64,000 nt of DNA. Origin: Polaromonas eurypsychrophila (GTDB lineage: Bacteria > Pseudomonadota > Gammaproteobacteria > Burkholderiales > Burkholderiaceae_C). Location of the stretch: the NCBI RefSeq assembly GCF_014641715.1, contig NZ_BMIG01000002.1, forward strand, positions 124,001-188,000, in the 5' to 3' direction. This document shows positions 15,873 to 26,582 of this stretch, piece after piece. The notes beneath the pieces are model-generated. The model was not told where the DNA came from and made no database searches. It saw only the letters and a list, made by a program, of their open reading frames with translations. Positions within the stretch are counted from its first letter, which is position 1, and the number at the start of each line of letters is the position of its first letter. The position numbers and the translations under genes were made by a program.

Positions 15873-17033
15873 TTATTTGACGGCGGCGACGATTTTGGTC
15901 GCGGCTTCGGCCATGGTGTCTGCAGCAATGATGGGCAGGCCTGAGTCGGCCAGCATCTTCTTGCCCAGGTCCTCATTGGTGCCCTTCATGCGCACCACCA
16001 GTGGAACCGACAGGTTAACGGCCTTGCAGGCGGTGATCACGCCGTCGGCGATGGTGTCGCACTTCATGATGCCACCGAAGATATTGACCAGGATGCCTTT
16101 GACATCGGGGTTCTTCAGCATGATCTTGAAGGCTTCAGTGACCTTTTCCGCCGTGGCGCCACCGCCGACGTCCAGGAAGTTGGCCGGCTCGCCGCCGAAC
16201 AGCTTGATGGTGTCCATGGTGGCCATGGCCAAGCCGGCGCCGTTGACCAGGCAGCCGATGTTGCCGTTCAGGCTGATGTAGGCCAGGTCAAACTTGCTGG
16301 CCTCGACTTCGGCCGGGTCTTCCTCGTCCAGGTCGCGATAGGCGACGATTTCCGGATGGCGGAACAGCGCGTTCGGGTCGAAGTTGAACTTGGCATCCAG
16401 CGCCTTGATGTTGCCGTTGCCTTCGAGAATCAGCGGGTTGATCTCGGCCAGGCTGCAGTCGGTTTCCATGTAGCACTTGTAGAGCTTTTGCAGCACGTCC
16501 ACGGCCTGGGCGGTGGAGCCCGGCGGCACGGTCATGCCGTCGGCCAGTTCCTTGGCTTGCGCGTCGGTCAGGCCCAGAGCCGGGTCGACAAACACCTTGA
16601 TGATTTTTTCGGGCGTGGCGTGCGCCACTTCCTCGATGTCCATGCCGCCTTCGGAAGACGCCATGAAGGCGACGCGCTGCGTGGCGCGGTCGGTCACGGC
16701 CGAGACGTAATATTCTTTCTTGATGTCGGCGCCGTCCTCAATCAGCAGTCGGCGGACTTTTTGGCCGGCGGCGTCAGTCTGGTGCGTGATCAGTTGCATG
16801 CCGAGGATTTCGCCGGCGAGTTGTTTGACTTCATCGATGCTGCGCGCCAGCTTGACGCCGCCGCCCTTGCCACGGCCGCCCGCGTGAATTTGCGCCTTGA
16901 CCACCCAGACCGGGCCGCCGAGTTTTTGCGCAGCTTCAACAGCTTCCTGCACGGTGAAGGCGGGAATGCCGCGCGGCGTGGGCACACCAAAGTTGCGCAA
17001 GATTTCCTTGCCTTGGTATTCGTGAATTTTCAT
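15873..17033 (-). CDS. sucC: Succinyl-CoA synthetase (ADP-forming) beta subunit
   Basis: 386-aa ATP-grasp beta subunit that binds nucleotide and works with SucD. Starts [12 protein letters not shown]; shows [16 protein letters not shown] and the C-terminal CoA-ligase half with [10 protein letters not shown]. The ATG at 17033 was chosen because it opens the conserved N terminus. Upstream, 17034-17231 is the divergent promoter region shared with argC; it is AT-richer and contains a short TGCACAATTATTGTGCG palindrome, with no gene. Confidence 0.97.
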   Translation of the reverse strand: MKIHEYQGKEILRNFGVPTPRGIPAFTVQEAVEAAQKLGGPVWVVKAQIHAGGRGKGGGVKLARSIDEVKQLAGEILGMQLITHQTDAAGQKVRRLLIEDGADIKKEYYVSAVTDRATQRVAFMASSEGGMDIEEVAHATPEKIIKVFVDPALGLTDAQAKELADGMTVPPGSTAQAVDVLQKLYKCYMETDCSLAEINPLILEGNGNIKALDAKFNFDPNALFRHPEIVAYRDLDEEDPAEVEASKFDLAYISLNGNIGCLVNGAGLAMATMDTIKLFGGEPANFLDVGGGATAEKVTEAFKIMLKNPDVKGILVNIFGGIMKCDTIADGVITACKAVNLSVPLVVRMKGTNEDLGKKMLADSGLPIIAADTMAEAATKIVAAVK

Positions 17034-17231
17034 GAAATTACTTCCAGGAGTCGGTAAAAAGGAGGCGTCAGCGGGGGTGATGTGGATCTGCCACATTTTG
17101 CAGAATTCCCCAAAATGTAACGCCGTCGATCACTGCGGGCAGCAGCGCAGAACTGTATCATGTTGCGATGCACAATTATTGTGCGCGCCTGACCCCTCCG
17201 TAATTAGCAATTTTCACAGGAAGAAGCCTCC

Positions 17232-18155
17232 ATGGCCAAGGTCTTTATCGACGGTGAAGCGGGAACCACGGGTCTGCAGATCCGCGAACGCCTGCAAGCC
17301 ATGCCCGCCATCGAGCTGGTCAGCATCGCGCCTGAGCTGCGCAAGGATGCGGCGGCCAAGCGCGCACTGATGGGCACGGTTGACTTGGTGGTGCTGTGCC
17401 TGCATGACGACGCGGCGCGCGAATCGGTCGCCATGATCGACGACCTGGCCCGTATCAGCGGCAGCAAGGGCCCGAAGATCATTGATGCGTCCACCGCGCA
17501 CCGCACGGCGCCGGGTTGGGTATTTGGTTTTCCCGAGCTCGCGGCCGGCCAACGTGAGGCGGTGGCTAGCGCCGACCGGGTTGCCAACCCAGGTTGCTAT
17601 TCCACCGGCGCGATCGCGCTGATCCGCCCGCTGGTCGATGCCGGCCTGCTGCTGAAAGACTATCCGCTGGCCATTCCGGCGATCAGCGGCTACTCTGGCG
17701 GCGGCCGCAGCATGATCGAGGACTACGAAGCTGGCAAGGCGCCGCCGTACCAGGTCTACGGCCTGAACCTCAAGCACAAACACCTGCCGGAGATCATGAA
17801 ATACACGGGGCTGACACGCCGACCGGTGTTCACGCCTTCGGTTGGCAACTTCAAGCAAGGCATGCTGGTGCAACTGCCCTTGCACCTGGATCTGCTGACG
17901 GGCCAGCCCACCGCAGCCCAATTGCAGGATGTACTTGCGCGTCACTACGCCGGCAGCCCCTGGGTCACGGTCGAGCCGGTCGGAGACTGCACCTCTATTG
18001 ATGCCTTGGGCCTCAACGACACGAACAAGATGGAGTTACGGGTGTTCGGCAACGAGGAATTCCGCCACGCAGTGCTGATTGCGCGGCTTGACAACCTGGG
18101 CAAGGGCGCTTCGGGCGCGGCCGTGCAAAACCTCGAACTGATGCTGGGTTTGTAG
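17232..18155 (+). CDS. argC: N-acetyl-gamma-glutamyl-phosphate reductase (type 2)
   Basis: 307-aa NADPH-dependent enzyme of arginine biosynthesis, reducing N-acetylglutamyl phosphate to the semialdehyde. It is the short type 2 form, opening [17 protein letters not shown]. The active-site Cys is in [12 protein letters not shown], and His is in [15 protein letters not shown] precedes the ATG by about 8 nt. It stands alone, divergent from sucC. Confidence 0.95.
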   Translation: MAKVFIDGEAGTTGLQIRERLQAMPAIELVSIAPELRKDAAAKRALMGTVDLVVLCLHDDAARESVAMIDDLARISGSKGPKIIDASTAHRTAPGWVFGFPELAAGQREAVASADRVANPGCYSTGAIALIRPLVDAGLLLKDYPLAIPAISGYSGGGRSMIEDYEAGKAPPYQVYGLNLKHKHLPEIMKYTGLTRRPVFTPSVGNFKQGMLVQLPLHLDLLTGQPTAAQLQDVLARHYAGSPWVTVEPVGDCTSIDALGLNDTNKMELRVFGNEEFRHAVLIARLDNLGKGASGAAVQNLELMLGL

Positions 18156-18164
18156 TCCTCATTG

Positions 18165-18232
18165 CTCTTGAATTGATAGCTGCTTGCGCCTGGCCGACGG
18201 GGGCTTACGGCCAATTTGGCTCTATAAAAGTC
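18165..18232 (+). repeat. TTGATAGCTG-family short repeat (copy R1)
   Basis: Begins AATTGATAGCTGCTTGCGC and ends in an AT-rich CTCTATAAAAG stretch, in the argC-recX gap. It is a diverged member of the ~50-bp dispersed family also seen at 24241, 26380, 29920, 52354, 56233, 56641 and 58904. Confidence 0.55.
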
Positions 18233-18277
18233 AGGAAAGGGGGTCCAACCCGCCATGATCGCGAGCAAGGCTGTCGC

Positions 18278-18796
18278 CTAATCGTCTTCCGACTGCGACA
18301 CCACGCGGCGTATCGCCTCTGACCCGAAACCCCGCGCTGCCAGAAAGCGCATTTGTTTGCCGCGCGCGGCGGCGTCCGGCGCAGGCTCACCAAACTTCTT
18401 TCGCCAGACTTCGCGCGCGCGCGCGACCTCACTGGCTTTGAGTCCGCTGACGGCCTCAGCCACCGCTTCGGGCGCCAGGCCCTTGCCCTGCAGTTCATGG
18501 CGGATGCGCGCCGCACCGAAACGCCCGGCGCGCCGGTTGATCACTGACTCGACCACCCGCGCTTCGCTGATGAAGTCTTTGGCCTGCAGCTCGTCGAGCA
18601 CCTGGGCCAGTTGCTCGGGCGACTCGGCATGAGCGGACAGCTTGCGCTCCAGCTCGGCGCGTGAATGCTCACGCGCCGCCAGGTAACGCAGGGCGCGGCC
18701 CTTGAGCGACAGGCCGAAACCTGTCGCTGTGGCCGCCTTGCCAGTCACCTGCCCGGCGCGCGACCCCAATTTGTTATTGTTTTGGTAGCTACTCAT
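18278..18796 (-). CDS. recX: RecA regulatory protein RecX
   Basis: 172-aa helical-repeat protein that binds and inhibits RecA filaments. The pattern LKGRALRYLAAREHSRAELERKL, then LDELQAKDFISEARVVESVINRR, is the RecX three-helix repeat. The gene follows recA by 56 bp on the same strand, the usual arrangement. The N-terminal ~25 residues are low-similarity. Confidence 0.93.
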   Translation of the reverse strand: MSSYQNNNKLGSRAGQVTGKAATATGFGLSLKGRALRYLAAREHSRAELERKLSAHAESPEQLAQVLDELQAKDFISEARVVESVINRRAGRFGAARIRHELQGKGLAPEAVAEAVSGLKASEVARAREVWRKKFGEPAPDAAARGKQMRFLAARGFGSEAIRRVVSQSEDD

Positions 18797-18852
18797 GCTT
18801 ACTGGACAAGGGCGGGAGTCCGATTTGACTCACCATCCGAAGCCTTGCACCT

Positions 18853-19986
<1,134 letters not shown>

Positions 19987-20043
19987 GAAAAGCTCCTTGA
20001 GTTGAAAGTTTTGCTTGTTCCAGCTCTGCTTTTAATCACAGCG

Positions 20044-20059
20044 CTGGATGCATGACCAG
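20044..20059. promoter_or_regulatory. Candidate LexA (SOS) box upstream of recA
   Basis: CTGG-N8-CCAG palindrome (CTGGATGCATGACCAG) about 60 bp upstream of the recA start. It is one step from the CTGT-N8-ACAG consensus on each arm, so assignment rests partly on position. Confidence 0.45.
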
Positions 20060-20138
20060 TACTTTATGGGCGTCGTTGAAATAAGTAAACCCCATTTTTA
20101 GTCAGTTTGCCTGATCAATTGCCTGTATCATTTTTGGC

Positions 20139-20639
20139 ATGGATTTTAGCCCTGTTCCGACCCCCGCTGCCGCGCCGGCCGACGAGGAAAACTGGCGCTT
20201 GACCCACCTGGGCCGCCTGCTGGGCCACGCCTTGCGGCGTTTTGACGAGCGCGTGTTGATGTTGATGGCGCGCAATGTGGACGTGCCCCTGGCCCTGTCC
20301 AACCTGGCCGCGCGCGCCCAGGTCGGCGCGGCGCACATCCACATCACGCGGCACCTGGCGGTCGGCGGCTCGCGCCTGACCGACCTGGCGCAAAGCGCCG
20401 GCATGAGCAAGCAGGCCATGGGCGACCTGGTGGACCAATGCGAGGCCTGGGGCCTGGTCCTACGCGAGCCCGACCCGCACGACAAACGCGCCCGCGTGGT
20501 GATGTTCACCGCGTCCGGCCTGCACTGGCTGCAAGCCTTTCGCACCGCAGTCAGCCAGGCCGAGACCGAGTTCCGCCAGGCCGTCGGCACCGACGTGGCG
20601 ACCGTGGTCGCGCTGGGCCTGGAAGCCTATGCTGGGTAA
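20139..20639 (+). CDS. MarR-family transcriptional regulator
   Basis: 166-aa winged-helix regulator. The DNA-binding core includes HIHITRHLAVGGSRLTDLAQSAGMSKQAMGDLVDQCEAWGLV and the wing REPDPHDKRARVVMFT. No effector can be named. Divergent from recA; 270 bp before a two-component pair with a repeat element between. Confidence 0.85.
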   Translation: MDFSPVPTPAAAPADEENWRLTHLGRLLGHALRRFDERVLMLMARNVDVPLALSNLAARAQVGAAHIHITRHLAVGGSRLTDLAQSAGMSKQAMGDLVDQCEAWGLVLREPDPHDKRARVVMFTASGLHWLQAFRTAVSQAETEFRQAVGTDVATVVALGLEAYAG

Positions 20640-20642
20640 AAA

Positions 20643-20743
20643 TGGGGCCCCCACGGTCGCGCACTGCGTGTCGCTCCCTGCCCCCCGAGGGGGCCGCTGC
20701 GCCTGCGGACTGGCAAAGCCAGATCCGCGGCCCCTGCTTGGAA
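20643..20743 (+). repeat. GGCCCCCACG-family GC-rich repeat (copy A)
   Basis: Intergenic block reading GGGGCCCCCACGGTCGC...CTCCCTGCCCCCC, then GAGGGGGCCGCTGCGCCTGCGG, GGCAAAGCCAG and CGCGGCCCC. Related copies are at 21586-21768, 61588-61680 and 62336-62452, and a more distant inverted one at 26487-26565. Internal palindromes (CCCCCGAGGGGG) can fold. Confidence 0.7.
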
Positions 20744-20908
20744 AGACAGAAAGGCATTGGCATAGCGCACTAGAGGCTATGAAAAGCATGGGCGCAGCCA
20801 GTCAGCAAACCGGAGGGGATAAAAGCCTAGAATTTGGAAAACAGCCTCAGAGCCGTTTCAGCCTGCGCCCTCCGCCGGAGCGTGCAGTCATCCCCTCAGG
20901 AGACAAGC

Positions 20909-21583
20909 ATGCGTATTTTGATCGCCGAAGATGACCAGGTCCTGGCTGACGGCCTGCTGCGCACCCTGCGCGCCTCCGGCGCTGCGGCTGACCATGTGGC
21001 CAGCGGCACCGAAGCCGATGCCGCGCTGCTGACCAATACCGAGTTCGACCTGCTGATCCTTGATCTGGGTCTGCCGCGCATGCACGGGCTGGAAGTGCTC
21101 AAGCGCCTGCGCGCGCGTGGCTCGGCCATGCCGGTGCTGATCCTGACCGCCGCCGACAGCGTCGAAGAACGCGTCAAGGGCCTGGACTATGGCGCCGACG
21201 ACTACATGGCCAAACCGTTTTCGCTGCAGGAGCTTGAAGCGCGCGTGCGCGCCCTGATTCGTCGCGGCATGGGCGGCGCCAGCAGCACCATCAAACACGG
21301 CCCGCTGGTGTATGACCAGGCCGGGCGTGTGGCCACCATAGACGGCCAGATGGTCGAGCTGTCGGCGCGCGAGCTCGGTTTGCTGGAAGTGCTGTTGCAG
21401 CGCGCCGGCCGCCTGGTCAGCAAGGACCAGCTGGTCGAGCGCCTGTGTGAATGGGGCGAAGAGGTCAGCAACAACGCGATAGAGGTCTACATCCACCGGC
21501 TGCGCAAGAAAATCGAGAAAGGCCCGGTGCGGATTGCCACGGTGCGCGGCCTCGGTTATTGCCTCGAAAAGATACCTGGTTAA
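20909..21583 (+). CDS. OmpR/PhoB-type response regulator (TctD-like)
   Basis: 224-aa response regulator. The receiver domain has acidic pocket EDD at the N terminus, phospho-acceptor Asp in LLILDLGLPRMHG, and Lys in YMAKPF. The C-terminal winged helix includes LSARELGLLEVLLQRAGRLVSKDQLVERL and NAIEVYIHRLRKKI. The start at 20909 gives the standard MRILIAEDD opening with AGGAG upstream; in-frame ATG at 20834 would add 25 atypical residues. It partners the kinase at 21811, separated by a large repeat element. Confidence 0.93.
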   Translation: MRILIAEDDQVLADGLLRTLRASGAAADHVASGTEADAALLTNTEFDLLILDLGLPRMHGLEVLKRLRARGSAMPVLILTAADSVEERVKGLDYGADDYMAKPFSLQELEARVRALIRRGMGGASSTIKHGPLVYDQAGRVATIDGQMVELSARELGLLEVLLQRAGRLVSKDQLVERLCEWGEEVSNNAIEVYIHRLRKKIEKGPVRIATVRGLGYCLEKIPG

Positions 21584-21585
21584 AT

Positions 21586-21768
21586 GGCCCCCACGCTTTT
21601 CACTGCGTGTAACTCCCTGCACCTTGCAAGCCGCCGCTCGCCAGAGGCTTCGCTTCTGGTGCCTGTCCAAACCTGCTCAGGCAGGTTTGGAGCCGCAGGT
21701 GCCAGCCCCGAGGGGGCCGCTGCGCCTGCGGGCCAGCAAAGCCGGACCCACGGCCCCGGCTTAAATGA
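21586..21768 (+). repeat. GGCCCCCACG-family repeat with internal hairpins (copy B)
   Basis: Same ends as copy A (GGCCCCCACG at the left; CGAGGGGGCCGCTGCGCCTGCGG and GGCCCCGG at the right), but with about 80 bp between the halves. The insert contains a perfect 10-bp hairpin CCAAACCTGC/TCAG/GCAGGTTTGG at 21667-21690 and a smaller one around CCAGAGGCTTCGCTTCTGG. It separates the response regulator from its kinase. Confidence 0.7.
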
Positions 21769-21810
21769 AGAGAACGTTCGGCGGGCCTCAGCCCGCCCCG
21801 CTTTTAAGCT

Positions 21811-23253
21811 GTGGCACTGAGGCTTTTCCAGCGCGAGCGCCGCAGCCTGTTTGGCGAGATCCTGGACTGGATGCTCACGCCGCTGCTGCTGCTGTGGCCC
21901 ATCAGCCTGGCGCTGACCTGGCTGGTGGCACAGAACATTGCCGGCAAACCTTTTGACCGCGCGCTCGAATACAACGTGCAGGCCCTGAGCAAGCTGATCG
22001 TGGTCAAGAACAAGCAGGTGCAGTTCAACCTGACCGGGCCGGCGCGTGAGATCCTGCGCGCCGACGACACCGATCTGGTCTTCTACCAGGTGCTGGGCAC
22101 ACGCGGCGAGTTCATCAGCGGCGAGCATGATCTGCCGCTGCCGCTGGACGAGGAACTGTCCACCGATGGCGAGGTTCGGTTGCGCGAGGACACCATGCAG
22201 GGCCAGGAAGTTCGCGTGGCCTACACCTGGATCAAGGTCGATGTGCCGGGTGCCCACCCCATTCTTGTGCAGGTGGCCGAGACGCTGGAGAAACGCAAGA
22301 CCTTGGCCACTGAAATCGTCAAGGGCGTGATGGTGCCGCAGTTTGTCACGCTGCCGCTGGCGGTGCTGCTGGTCTGGCTGGCGCTGGTGCGCGGAATCAA
22401 GCCGCTGGACCAGCTGGAAAAACGCATACGCGCGCGCAAGTCCGACGACATGAGTCCGCTCGACGAAAGCGTGGTGCCCGAAGAAGTGGCACCGCTGGTC
22501 TCGTCGATCAACGATCTGCTGAACCGGCTCAAGGTGCTGCTGACCACGCAAAAACGCTTCCTGGCCGACGCTGCCCACCAGCTCAAGACGCCGCTGGCCG
22601 GCCTGCGCATGCAGGCCGACCTGGCCCAGCGCGAGACCGATGCCGACGAGCTCAAGAAATCCCTCAAGCAGATCGGACGTGCCAGCGTGCGCGCCACCCA
22701 CACTGTCAACCAATTGCTGGCGCTGGCGCGCGCCGAGACCACTGGCCGCAGCCTGGCCAAGCAGAAGCTGGACGTGGTGCAGGTGCTGTCCGACGCCATC
22801 CAGGACTCGGTGCCCCGTGCACTGGAAAAACATATTGACCTGGGTTACGACGGTCCGCCGCCCGGCGAGACAGCAAGCATGCTGGAGGCCAATCCGACGC
22901 TGCTCAAGGAGCTGGTGCGCAACCTGCTGGACAACGCGCTGAACTACACACCCGATGGCGGTCAGGTCACGGTGCGCCTGCTGACCGACCGCTTCAGCGG
23001 CGTGGTGGTGCTACAGGTCGAAGACTCGGGCCCAGGCATTCCGGCAGCCGAACGGGAGCTGGTGCTGCAGCCGTTTTACCGTGCGCTGGGCACCAACGTG
23101 GACGGCTCGGGTCTGGGCCTGGCCATCGTCGAGGAAATTGCCAAGCAGCACGCCGCCACGGTCACCATCGAAGACGCCATGCCCGGGCACAGTCCGGCGG
23201 GCACACGCGTGACCATCCGTTTCATGGGTTTTGCAGACCTGCCGCTGGAATGA
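21811..23253 (+). CDS. Sensor histidine kinase (TctE-like)
   Basis: 480-aa membrane histidine kinase partnering the upstream regulator. TM1 ~27-45, periplasmic sensor ~50-165, TM2 ~175-195. H-box FLADAAHQLKTPLAGLR, N-box LLDNALNY, G-boxes DSGPGIP and GSGLGLAIV. The periplasmic region begins GKPFDRALEYNVQAL, as in TctE kinases for tricarboxylate uptake, but no tctABC genes are in the window, so the signal is unknown. The start is a GTG with no clear Shine-Dalgarno; an ATG at residue 21 would cut into the region before TM1. Confidence 0.9.
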   Translation: MALRLFQRERRSLFGEILDWMLTPLLLLWPISLALTWLVAQNIAGKPFDRALEYNVQALSKLIVVKNKQVQFNLTGPAREILRADDTDLVFYQVLGTRGEFISGEHDLPLPLDEELSTDGEVRLREDTMQGQEVRVAYTWIKVDVPGAHPILVQVAETLEKRKTLATEIVKGVMVPQFVTLPLAVLLVWLALVRGIKPLDQLEKRIRARKSDDMSPLDESVVPEEVAPLVSSINDLLNRLKVLLTTQKRFLADAAHQLKTPLAGLRMQADLAQRETDADELKKSLKQIGRASVRATHTVNQLLALARAETTGRSLAKQKLDVVQVLSDAIQDSVPRALEKHIDLGYDGPPPGETASMLEANPTLLKELVRNLLDNALNYTPDGGQVTVRLLTDRFSGVVVLQVEDSGPGIPAAERELVLQPFYRALGTNVDGSGLGLAIVEEIAKQHAATVTIEDAMPGHSPAGTRVTIRFMGFADLPLE

Positions 23254-23349
23254 GGTCTTGTCCGGCGGGGCAATGAGCGCCTGTCTGTAAGCGCAGGCAT
23301 GCCGGTCTGCCTACACTGGGGCATTCCTTCCCGGAGATATGCCCCGCCC

Positions 23350-24204
23350 ATGAGTCCCAAGCCCCACACCCTCCCTGCCGCCGATGCCAGCGCCAGGGAA
23401 AGCCGGCGCCACATGCGCACCCGCCTGAAGATCGGCCTGTCGGCCTGTTTTTCCCACGCCGATCCCACACGCTCCCTGTTCACCGGCAAAACCTTGCAAT
23501 ACGTCGAACAAACCGTGGCGCACTGGGTCATGTCCTCTGGCGCCATGGTGGTCATGGTGCCCTGCCCGACCGGCAGCACCCAGCGCGGCGACGTGAACTT
23601 TGACGATTACGCGCAATGGCTGGACGGCCTGGTGCTGCACGGCGGCGCTGACGTCTGGCCCGGCAGCTACGGCGAAGCCCCGCTGGAAGAACGCTGGTCT
23701 GGCGACCGGGTGCGCGACGATTACGACAAGGCACTGGTCGCTTCATTTGAAAAGGCCGGCAAGCCGGTGTTCGGCATCTGCCGCGGCCTGCAGCTGCTCA
23801 ATGTCGCCTTTGGCGGGACCTTGTATCAGGACATCACAACTCAGGTGCCCGAATCCTTTGTGCACCGCGATGCGGTGAGTTACGACCAGAACTTCCACAG
23901 CGTGGAGATCGTGCAGGGCTCCCGGTTGTCGTGCCTTTATCCGGGCCTGGAGCGAGTGCGCGTCAACAGCATTCACCACCAGGGAATCAAGGACCTGGCG
24001 CCAGAGTTCGAGGCCGAGGCTTTCAGCGTGGACGACAGGATTGTGGAGGCGATACGCCGCAAGGATCCGGAAAAAAGTTACATCGCGGCCTTGCAGTGGC
24101 ATCCGGAGTTTCACCAACCGGGTTCGGACACGATTGACGATGCGGCGGTGCTGGAGGATTTTCTTTCCGCCGTGGCGGCGGCGAAGAAACGGCTGATGGC
24201 CTGA
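23350..24204 (+). CDS. Class I glutamine amidotransferase, PuuD-like
   Basis: 284-aa cytosolic amidase of the gamma-glutamyl-GABA hydrolase group (peptidase C26). Nucleophile Cys is in VFGICRGLQLLN; the His/Glu pair is in ALQWHPEF. Early motif LDGLVLHGGADVWP is typical. Members hydrolyse gamma-glutamyl bonds in polyamine or similar catabolism; without other puu genes nearby the substrate stays open. The ATG at 23350 has GGAG about 15 nt upstream; a longer frame from 23299 adds 17 residues. A four-codon ATG...TGA minigene overlaps this start. Confidence 0.85.
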   Translation: MSPKPHTLPAADASARESRRHMRTRLKIGLSACFSHADPTRSLFTGKTLQYVEQTVAHWVMSSGAMVVMVPCPTGSTQRGDVNFDDYAQWLDGLVLHGGADVWPGSYGEAPLEERWSGDRVRDDYDKALVASFEKAGKPVFGICRGLQLLNVAFGGTLYQDITTQVPESFVHRDAVSYDQNFHSVEIVQGSRLSCLYPGLERVRVNSIHHQGIKDLAPEFEAEAFSVDDRIVEAIRRKDPEKSYIAALQWHPEFHQPGSDTIDDAAVLEDFLSAVAAAKKRLMA

Positions 24205-24240
24205 ACACGATGCCCGAGGTTTTGCGTAGAACAGCTATTA

Positions 24241-24296
24241 ATTCAATAGCTATTCAGGACCACTTGCCAGAGGCTTGAGGCTCAAATGGCACTCAA
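24241..24296 (+). repeat. TTGATAGCTG-family short repeat (copy R2, diverged)
   Basis: ATTCAATAGCTATTCAGG... then AGAGGCTTGAGGCTCAAA and a final ACTCA, filling the gap between the amidotransferase and kup stops. Best matched by R3 at 26380. Confidence 0.45.
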
Positions 24297-24299
24297 TAT

Positions 24300-26168
24300 T
24301 CAGATTTCGATCTTGCTGCCCAGCTCCACCACCGAGTTGTTGGGCAGGTTCAGAAAGTCAGCGGCGCCGCCCGCGTTGTGGTGCATCTGAGCAAACAGTT
24401 TCTCGCGCCACGGCATCATGCCACCCCCTATCGTGGGCACCACCACGTCACGCGACAGGAAGTAGCTGGTTGTCATGGTCTCCAGCTCACAGCCACGCGT
24501 GCGCATCTGCTGCAGCGCCTTGGGCACGTCGGGGTCGTTCTTGAAGCCGTAGTGGATCACCACCTGCCAGCAGTTGTGGCCCAGCGATTCAATCACCAGG
24601 CGTTTGTCCAGGCCGATCCAGGGCACCTCATGGTTGTGCACGGTGACAAACAGGTTCTGGTCGTGCAACACCTTGTTGTGCTTGAGGTTGTGCAGCAATG
24701 CATTGGGCACCACGCCAGCCTCGGCGGTCAGGAACACGGCGGTACCTTCAACGCGGGCGGGGGGACTGACAAACACCGCTTCCAGAAAACTCGGCAGGTC
24801 GATGGCGTCGGCACGCAGCTTGTTGTTGAGCAGCGCCCGGCCCTGCTTCCAGGTCATCATGACGGTAAACATCACCACACCGATCAGCACCGGGAACCAG
24901 CCACCGGCGAGAAACTTCAGCGCGTTAGAGGCGAAGAACATCAGGTCGACGATGAAGAAGAGGCCGGTTGCGCTCACGCACAGGGCCAGTGGCAGCTTCC
25001 ATCTATAGCGGATCACAAAAAAGGTCAGCACCGTTGTGATCAGCATGTCGGAGGTCACCGCAATGCCGTAGGCCGAGGCCAGATTGGTCGAATTCTTGAA
25101 CAACACCACCGCGATCACAATCGCGGCGAACAGCGACCAGTTCACGGCGGGAATGTAGATCTGACCGGTTTCGTGCACCGAGGTGTGGCGGATCTGCATA
25201 CGCGGCAAATAGCCCATCTGAATCGCCTGTTTGGTCACCGAGAAGGCTGCGGACAGCAGGGCCTGCGAGGCAATCACCGTGGCCGCAGTGGCCAGCAGCA
25301 CCAGCGGAACCAGCGCCCACTTGGGCGCCATCAGGTAAAAGGGGTTGGTCACGGCTTCCGGGGTGTAGATAAGCAGCGCGCCCTGACCGAAATAGTTGAT
25401 CAGCAGGGCCGGCATGACCAGCGCAAACCAGGCCATGCGGATCGGTTTTTTTCCGAAGTGGCCGAGGTCGGCATACAGCGCTTCCGCGCCCGTGACACAC
25501 AGCACCAGCGCGCCCAGCAGCACAAAGGTGATGCCGGGGTGCTGGAAGATGAAGCGCAAGGCATGGTGCGGGCTGACGGCACCCAGCACCTCCGGATGGG
25601 CCCAGATGTGCGGAATACCCATCACCGCAATGGTGACGAACCACACCACACAGATCGGACCGAACAGCTTGCCTATGCCCGCGGTGCCGTTCTTCTGGAC
25701 GTAGAACAGTCCGAAGATCACTACCAGCGCAATCGGCATGATGTAGTCATGAAAGGCTGGCGACAGCAGTTCCAGCCCCTCAACCGCCGACAGCACCGAA
25801 ATGGCCGGCGTGATCACGCCGTCGCCATAAAAAATTGCGGTGCCGAAAATGCCCACGCCCAGCAGCCAGCGCCGCAGTTTGGGCTTGTCGTTGACGGCGT
25901 TGGTGGCAAGTGCCAGCATCGCGATCAGGCCGCCTTCGCCGTTGTTGTCGGCGCGCAGGATCAACGTGACGTATTTCAGCGAGACAATCACGGTGATGGT
26001 CCAGAAGACCATGGACAGGATGCCATAGACGTTGTCCGGGGTCAGCGGCACATGGCCCGACTCGAACACAACCTTGAGGGCATACAACACGCTGGTGCCG
26101 ATGTCGCCGTAAACAATGCCGATGGCGCCTAGAGTCAGCGCTGCAAGTGATGATTTTTTACTGGACAC
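24300..26168 (-). CDS. kup: Low-affinity potassium uptake protein Kup
   Basis: 622-aa inner-membrane K+/H+ symporter, normal length for the family. Twelve TM helices and a C-terminal cytoplasmic domain. Signatures: [20 protein letters not shown] at the N terminus, [25 protein letters not shown], and the C-terminal FLSRDVVVP. Monocistronic; its upstream gap (26169-26582) holds repeats and an operator-like palindrome. Confidence 0.96.
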   Translation of the reverse strand: MSSKKSSLAALTLGAIGIVYGDIGTSVLYALKVVFESGHVPLTPDNVYGILSMVFWTITVIVSLKYVTLILRADNNGEGGLIAMLALATNAVNDKPKLRRWLLGVGIFGTAIFYGDGVITPAISVLSAVEGLELLSPAFHDYIMPIALVVIFGLFYVQKNGTAGIGKLFGPICVVWFVTIAVMGIPHIWAHPEVLGAVSPHHALRFIFQHPGITFVLLGALVLCVTGAEALYADLGHFGKKPIRMAWFALVMPALLINYFGQGALLIYTPEAVTNPFYLMAPKWALVPLVLLATAATVIASQALLSAAFSVTKQAIQMGYLPRMQIRHTSVHETGQIYIPAVNWSLFAAIVIAVVLFKNSTNLASAYGIAVTSDMLITTVLTFFVIRYRWKLPLALCVSATGLFFIVDLMFFASNALKFLAGGWFPVLIGVVMFTVMMTWKQGRALLNNKLRADAIDLPSFLEAVFVSPPARVEGTAVFLTAEAGVVPNALLHNLKHNKVLHDQNLFVTVHNHEVPWIGLDKRLVIESLGHNCWQVVIHYGFKNDPDVPKALQQMRTRGCELETMTTSYFLSRDVVVPTIGGGMMPWREKLFAQMHHNAGGAADFLNLPNNSVVELGSKIEI

Positions 26169-26297
26169 AAAAAATTCCCGTTGAGCCGGAATCAGTTCAG
26201 GCCCGATGCGGGAAGGGTTGCCTTGGGGACGCTATTTTGCGCCTCGCGCGGCCCGAAACAAGTCGGACGGCCACCCGAACCACCAGATTTCAGGGCT

Positions 26298-26314
26298 TTG
26301 TTGCGGTGCAACAA
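26298..26314. promoter_or_regulatory. Perfect palindrome upstream of kup
   Basis: TTGTTGC-GGT-GCAACAA, 7-bp arms, 130-146 bp upstream of the kup start. It could be an operator; no known regulator motif is assigned. Confidence 0.3.
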
Positions 26315-26379
26315 CTTGTAACATGAACGGCTGCGACCTGGCCGGTCCGGTGCTTGGCCTTGGCTTAGGGAAACACTAT

Positions 26380-26432
26380 TTTTTTGATAGCTGCTCACGC
26401 CCGCTAGCTATGGGCTAGAGGCCTAAAAGACT
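26380..26432 (+). repeat. TTGATAGCTG-family short repeat (copy R3)
   Basis: TTTTTTGATAGCTGCTCACGC ... GGGCTAGAGGCCTAAAAGACTC in the kup-gshA gap. The ends match the family at 18165 and 24241. Confidence 0.6.
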
Positions 26433-26447
26433 CAAAGTCTGGGTCGG

Positions 26448-26480
26448 CGAGGAAATATCGTTATTTTCCTCGATTTTTTC
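26448..26480 (+). terminator. Plus-strand terminator with no upstream gene
   Basis: CGAGGAAA / TTTCCTCG 8-bp stem with a short loop, followed on the plus strand by ATTTTTTC. No plus-strand gene ends here: kup and gshA are both on the minus strand. It may end a small RNA starting in 26170-26440. Confidence 0.5.
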
Positions 26481-26486
26481 AACGGC

Positions 26487-26565
26487 CACGGACAGACCGG
26501 CTTTGCCGGGTGCCCGCGGCGTCCCCTGCAAGGGAAACGGCCCTACACCGAGCGCAGCGGAGTGA
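26487..26565 (-). repeat. Distant inverted member of the GC-rich repeat family (copy E)
   Basis: On the minus strand it reads CTCCGCTGCGCTCGG ... CCCTTGCAGGGGACGCCGCGGG ... CCGGCAAAGCCGG, sharing the GGCAAAGCCGG and CGCGG blocks with copies A-D. Just downstream of the gshA stop. Confidence 0.45.
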
Positions 26566-26582
26566 GAACGATAGGGGTGAGC

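Noticed and set aside
24378..26132. 584-codon open frame opposite kup
   Set aside because: Shadow of the kup codons; His/Gln/Asp-rich composition and no start site signals.
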